Below, one piece after another: positions 31,483 through 34,381 of a stretch of DNA of 34,381 nucleotides (positions are counted from its first letter, which is position 1; the number at the start of each line of letters is the position of its first letter). The notes under the pieces are model-generated. The model saw only the letters and a program-made list of their open reading frames with translations, was not told where the DNA came from and ran no database searches. The stretch comes from Acidimicrobiia bacterium (GTDB taxonomy: Bacteria > Actinomycetota > Acidimicrobiia > IMCC26256 > DASPTH01): assembly GCA_040880805.1 (NCBI GenBank), contig JBBDHW010000021.1, positions 1-34,381 of the forward strand, written 5' to 3'. A program made the translations under genes and the position numbers.

Positions 31483-32766
31483 GTGGCGAGTGAATTCGAC
31501 CAGGTCGATTTCTTCTCGGACGCATCGTTGCTGGAGGACCCGTACCCGTACTTCGAGCACCTGCGCTCGAAGTGCCCGTTGACGCCGCTCCCGCATCACG
31601 GCGTGGTGGCCATCTCCGGCTTGGACGAGGCCAGCGACGTCTACCGCGCCCCGGACACGTTCTCCTCGTGCAACTCCGTGATCGGGCCGTTCGCCGCGTT
31701 CCCGGTGCCGCTCGAAGGCGACGACATCAGCGAGATCATCGAGACGTATCGCCACCAGCTCCCGATGAACGAGCACATGGTGACGATGGACCCGCCGGAA
31801 CACACTCGGCAGCGGGCGCTGCTCATGCGCTTGATCACCCCGCTACGCCTCAGGGAGAACGAGGAGTTCATGTGGCGCCTCGCGGATCGGCAGCTCGACG
31901 AGCTCCTGGCCCTGGGTCGCTGCGAGTTCATCTCCGCCTACTCCCAGCCGTTTGCCCTGCTGGTCGTGGCCGACCTCCTCGGGGTGCCCGAGTCCGACCA
32001 CCAGCGGTTCCGCGAGGGGTTCGGCCTCCTGAGCAGCGGGCCGGGCGAGCTCGGCGGCGGCGAGGAGCAGCAAGAGCTCAACGCGCTGGAGTGGCTTGAC
32101 GAGTACTTCGCGGCGTACATCGAGGACCGTCGCCGCGAGCCGCGCCACGACGTCCTGACCGAGATGGCGCTCGCCAAGTACCCTGACGGCTCCACGCCGG
32201 ATGTGATGTCGGTCGTGCGGAGCGCGACGTTCCTGTTCGCGGCCGGGCAGGAGACGACGGCCCGGTTGCTCGCCACCGCGCTGAAGTACCTCGCGGAGTA
32301 TCCGGAGCTCCAGGACGAGCTCAGGACACATCGCGAGCGCATTCCCGACTTCATCGAGGAGGCGCTGCGGATCGAGAGCCCGGTGAAGGCGGACTTCCGT
32401 CTTGCCCGTCGAGCGACGACGATCGGTGGTGTCGACATCGCGCCCGGGACGCCGGTGATGCTGCTCAACGGTGCCGCCAACCGGGATCCGCGGCGGTTCG
32501 AGTGCCCCGCCGAGTTCAAGCTCGACCGGCCGAACACCAGGGAGCACATCGCCTTCGGACGCGGTATCCACTCTTGCCCCGGTGGGCCGCTCGCGCGCGC
32601 CGAAGGCCGTATCAGCCTCGAGCGCATCCTCGACCGGATGCGCGACATCCGGCTCTCCGAGGAGCACCACGGCCCCGCCGGCGCCCGGCGGTTCGAGTAC
32701 GAGCCGACCTGGGTCCTACGCGGCCTCCGCGAACTCCACATCGAGTTCACGCCCGCCGACGCGTGA
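31483..32766 (+). CDS. cytochrome P450
   Basis: The 427-residue protein has the I-helix oxygen-activation motif AGQETT (254-259), the K-helix ExxR (Glu293, Arg296) in EEALRIESP, and the heme-binding loop FGRGIHSCPGG with axial Cys365. The N-terminus is soluble and lacks a membrane anchor, as in bacterial class I enzymes that take electrons from a ferredoxin. GTG 31483 follows GAGGGAGG at 4-5 nt. No ferredoxin gene is adjacent. The downstream DapB-like gene, 92 nt away, points to a shared catabolic or modification pathway. In mycobacteria P450s and this reductase family are often near each other. Confidence 0.93.
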   Translation: MASEFDQVDFFSDASLLEDPYPYFEHLRSKCPLTPLPHHGVVAISGLDEASDVYRAPDTFSSCNSVIGPFAAFPVPLEGDDISEIIETYRHQLPMNEHMVTMDPPEHTRQRALLMRLITPLRLRENEEFMWRLADRQLDELLALGRCEFISAYSQPFALLVVADLLGVPESDHQRFREGFGLLSSGPGELGGGEEQQELNALEWLDEYFAAYIEDRRREPRHDVLTEMALAKYPDGSTPDVMSVVRSATFLFAAGQETTARLLATALKYLAEYPELQDELRTHRERIPDFIEEALRIESPVKADFRLARRATTIGGVDIAPGTPVMLLNGAANRDPRRFECPAEFKLDRPNTREHIAFGRGIHSCPGGPLARAEGRISLERILDRMRDIRLSEEHHGPAGARRFEYEPTWVLRGLRELHIEFTPADA

Positions 32767-32858
32767 CGCGGCCGCGAGGGGAACGAGCTGACGAACGATC
32801 ATCGGAGTTGGGGCGCGCGGCCCTGACTGTGCGGCTGACTGAAGAGGGGCCACGACGC

Positions 32859-33917
32859 ATGAGCGGGACGCACCATCGCGTCGTCCAGTGGGCAACCGGG
32901 AACATCGGGACCAAGTCGTTGCGGGCGGTGATCGAGCACCCGAATCTCGAGCTCGTCGGGCTGTACGTACACTCGGCCGACAAGGCCGGGAAGGACGCCG
33001 GAGAGCTCTGTGGCGCGGGGACAACCGGGGTGGTCGCGACGAACTCGATCGACGACATCCTCGCTCTCGGCGCCGACTGCGTCCTGTACATGCAGCAGGG
33101 CTGCGACTTCGACGACGTGTGCCGCATCCTCGAGTCGGGTGCCAACATCGTGACGACACGCGGCGAGTTCCACCGCCCGGCGAGCATGGACCCGGCTATC
33201 CGTCGGCGGGTCGAGGACGCGTGCGCGAAGGGCGGCACCTCGATCCACTCGATCGGCAGCAGTCCAGGGTTCATCTCGGAAGCTCTACCCCTCGTGCTGC
33301 TATCGATGGAGCGCAGCCTCGAGCTGTTGCAGATCGATGAGTTCGCCGATATGTCGTCGCGCAGCTCGCCCGAGATGCTGTTCCAGCTCATGGGCTTCGG
33401 CCTCGACCCGGGGAAGTTCGACGTGCGGCGCTTCGGCCACATCGCCAACGCCTTCGGCCCGTCGCTGTCGGCGCTCGCCGACGCCATCGGTATGCCGATC
33501 GACGCGATCGAACCCGGCGGCGAGATCGCAGTGGCCACGCGCGACGTCGTGATCCCCGCCGGCACGGTCAAGGCCGGGACCGTCGCCGCCCAGTCTCCGT
33601 CCGTGACCGGTCTCCGACACGGGAAGCCGCTGCTGCGCTTCCGCGCGAACTGGTACGTCACCACCGATCTCGAGCCGGCCCGGGACCTCCGGGAGACCGG
33701 CTGGCGGGTGCAGGTCCACGGCGACACGCCGCTCGACGTCGAGATCCGGTTCCCGGTGGAGCCGGAGCGCTACCCGCAGGTGTCGCCCGGCTTCACCGCG
33801 CATCCGGCCGTCAACGCCATTCCGGTGGTGTGCGACGCGAAGCCCGGGATCCGCAGCACCTTCGACCTGCCCAGGGTCGTCCCCACCTTGGCTGACGCGC
33901 CCGCAACGCGCCGGTGA
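32859..33917 (+). CDS. DapB-like NAD(P)-binding dehydrogenase (diaminopentanoate dehydrogenase/reductase family)
   Basis: The 352-residue protein opens with VVQWATGNIGTKSLRAVI, the glycine-rich nucleotide-binding turn of the dihydrodipicolinate-reductase N-terminal fold. It continues VVATNSIDDILALGADCVLYM and ANIVTTRGEFHRPASMDP. Relatives include 2,4-diaminopentanoate dehydrogenase and many mycobacterial homologues without a known substrate. ATG 32859 is preceded by a weak GAGGGG. The lysine biosynthesis role of true DapB (about 270 residues) is unlikely at this length and context. It is probably the second gene of the P450 unit. Confidence 0.82.
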   Translation: MSGTHHRVVQWATGNIGTKSLRAVIEHPNLELVGLYVHSADKAGKDAGELCGAGTTGVVATNSIDDILALGADCVLYMQQGCDFDDVCRILESGANIVTTRGEFHRPASMDPAIRRRVEDACAKGGTSIHSIGSSPGFISEALPLVLLSMERSLELLQIDEFADMSSRSSPEMLFQLMGFGLDPGKFDVRRFGHIANAFGPSLSALADAIGMPIDAIEPGGEIAVATRDVVIPAGTVKAGTVAAQSPSVTGLRHGKPLLRFRANWYVTTDLEPARDLRETGWRVQVHGDTPLDVEIRFPVEPERYPQVSPGFTAHPAVNAIPVVCDAKPGIRSTFDLPRVVPTLADAPATRR

Positions 33918-33968
33918 GCGAGCGGGGTACCAGTCGCGGTCGGCGTCTGCGCAATGCCTCCGAGCACA

Positions 33969-34024
33969 GAACGCGCCGACAGAACGTTCAAGGAATCGCC
34001 GTCGCGTGGAGCGGAGAACGGCAC
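33969..34024 (+). repeat. diverged direct repeat, right copy
   Basis: This segment aligns to 31204-31261, with the 14-bp identical core at 33972-33985. It begins about 50 nt after the stop of the DapB-like gene. The rest of 33918-34166 holds no gene that I can support. Confidence 0.5.
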
Positions 34025-34166
34025 ATCTCGCGCACTCGTCCGGCGCGGGGACTGTCCCGAGTTCAACTGCAGTCGGAGTTTGAAAGAAGCGACGAAGTGG
34101 TTTGAGCCAACGGGCACGCGAATTGGCGTGTGACCTGCGCAACGTTGTGATTTTGGCAACGACCCG

Positions 34167-34239
34167 TGGGCGTTGAGGGTTTCGATCCCCCGACCTCCGC
34201 CTTGTAAGGGCGGCGCTCCTCCTACTGAGCTAAACGCCC
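34167..34239 (-). tRNA. tRNA-Val (anticodon TAC)
   Basis: The 73-nt - strand sequence folds completely. The acceptor GGGCGTT pairs with AACGCCC and the D stem GCTC with GAGC. The anticodon stem CCGCC/GGCGG encloses loop CTTACAA (anticodon at 34204-34206 on the + strand). The T stem GGGGG/CCCTC has one G-T pair, and the discriminator is A. No CCA is encoded. Two conserved positions differ: the T loop begins ATCG rather than TTCG (T54 to A), and position 21 is G rather than A. It may still function, or be decaying. Confidence 0.8.
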
Positions 34240-34381
34240 GAGCTCAGTCACGGTACAAGAAGGCGCCGCCCACGACGCTCCTCGCCTCCACCACTACTGG
34301 GAGCGAAACGCCCGACGCCCGTCACCGTACAAGAAGGCGCCGCCCACGACGCTCCTCGCCTCCACCACTACTGGGAGCGAA
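34234..34381. repeat. 74-bp tandem repeat abutting the tRNA 5' end, two copies visible
   Basis: Bases 34247-34307 and 34321-34381 are identical over 61 bp except one base (34252 against 34326), with a period of 74 bp. The flanking 8 bases ACGCCCGA at 34234 and 34308 also match, so the full unit is about 74 bp. Read on the - strand, each unit begins GGGCGTTT, then one differing base, GCTC, two extra bases and AGTAG, closely like the first 20 bases of the tRNA. The array reaches the window end and may continue. Confidence 0.75.
34250..34255 (-). promoter_or_regulatory. possible -10 element of the tRNA promoter
   Basis: On the - strand TACCGT lies 10 nt before the first base of the mature tRNA. 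The corresponding hexamer in the second repeat copy is TACGGT, so the repeat carries a potential promoter. Confidence 0.35.

Noticed and set aside
33918-34166. Small genes between the reductase and the tRNA
   Set aside because: Short frames on both strands lack coding character and start signals. Only the diverged repeat copy and a weak CACGC/GCGTG hairpin (34115-34130) are seen.
34234-34381. CRISPR array
   Set aside because: The unit is 74 bp with 61 bp conserved and only 13 bp varying, with no spacer-sized unique segments and no cas genes.

Overview
The window is GC-rich and gene-dense. GTG starts are common, gene ends overlap by 4 nt in several places, and a -10-like hexamer repeatedly sits 6-7 nt before a start codon (leaderless layout). 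The gene set (ECF sigma factor, neocarzinostatin-like domains, TIGR03086 family, several SDRs, a cytochrome P450 beside a DapB-like reductase, a hydrolase/adenylate-cyclase relic, and a MurJ, class A PBP, zinc-ribbon and RNase H core) points to an actinomycete-type high-GC bacterium. I lean towards Acidimicrobiia, but this is inference without a marker gene.

Layout. (1) 1-4.2 kb is accessory DNA. It holds an EcoRV-family restriction endonuclease with no methyltransferase in view, a tail-to-tail membrane protein of unknown function, an XRE regulator with a palindromic operator, a two-gene unit ending in a ParS/MbcA/Xre-type antitoxin-like protein with no RES toxin, a short-repeat patch, and a decayed LuxR-type regulator fragment. 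(2) 4.2-8.6 kb carries an ABC-2 exporter pair, then a tight three-gene unit: ECF-like sigma factor, four-helix membrane protein, and a membrane-anchored protein with two neocarzinostatin-like domains. (3) 8.6-14.3 kb carries independent + strand genes: an alpha/beta hydrolase, an SDR, a tandem GNAT, a PH-like protein, a PDZ membrane protein and a sulfotransferase. (4) 14.3-25.8 kb is mostly - strand envelope and housekeeping genes: a phosphatase-fold membrane protein coupled to MurJ; class A PBP, zinc ribbon, RNase HI and a membrane protein as one coupled operon; and an OafA-type acyltransferase. bioB lies on the + strand between these groups. (5) 25.8-28.3 kb holds two SDRs and an alpha/beta hydrolase. 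(6) 28.3-31.4 kb is a decayed zone with recombinase-HTH relics on both sides of a Gfo/Idh/MocA oxidoreductase, followed by a hydrolase that keeps only the last residues of a lost cyclase domain. (7) 31.5-33.9 kb is a P450 plus DapB-like reductase pair flanked by a diverged ~57-bp direct repeat. (8) The right end holds a tRNA-Val(TAC) on the - strand, abutting a 74-bp tandem repeat that runs off the window.

The least described elements are the EcoRV-like enzyme and its neighbours, the sigma/neocarzinostatin unit, the hydrolase/cyclase internal deletion, the inverted repeat before bioB, and the tRNA-like tandem repeat. No database search was possible. Family calls rest on motifs read in the translations and on recalled family sequences.
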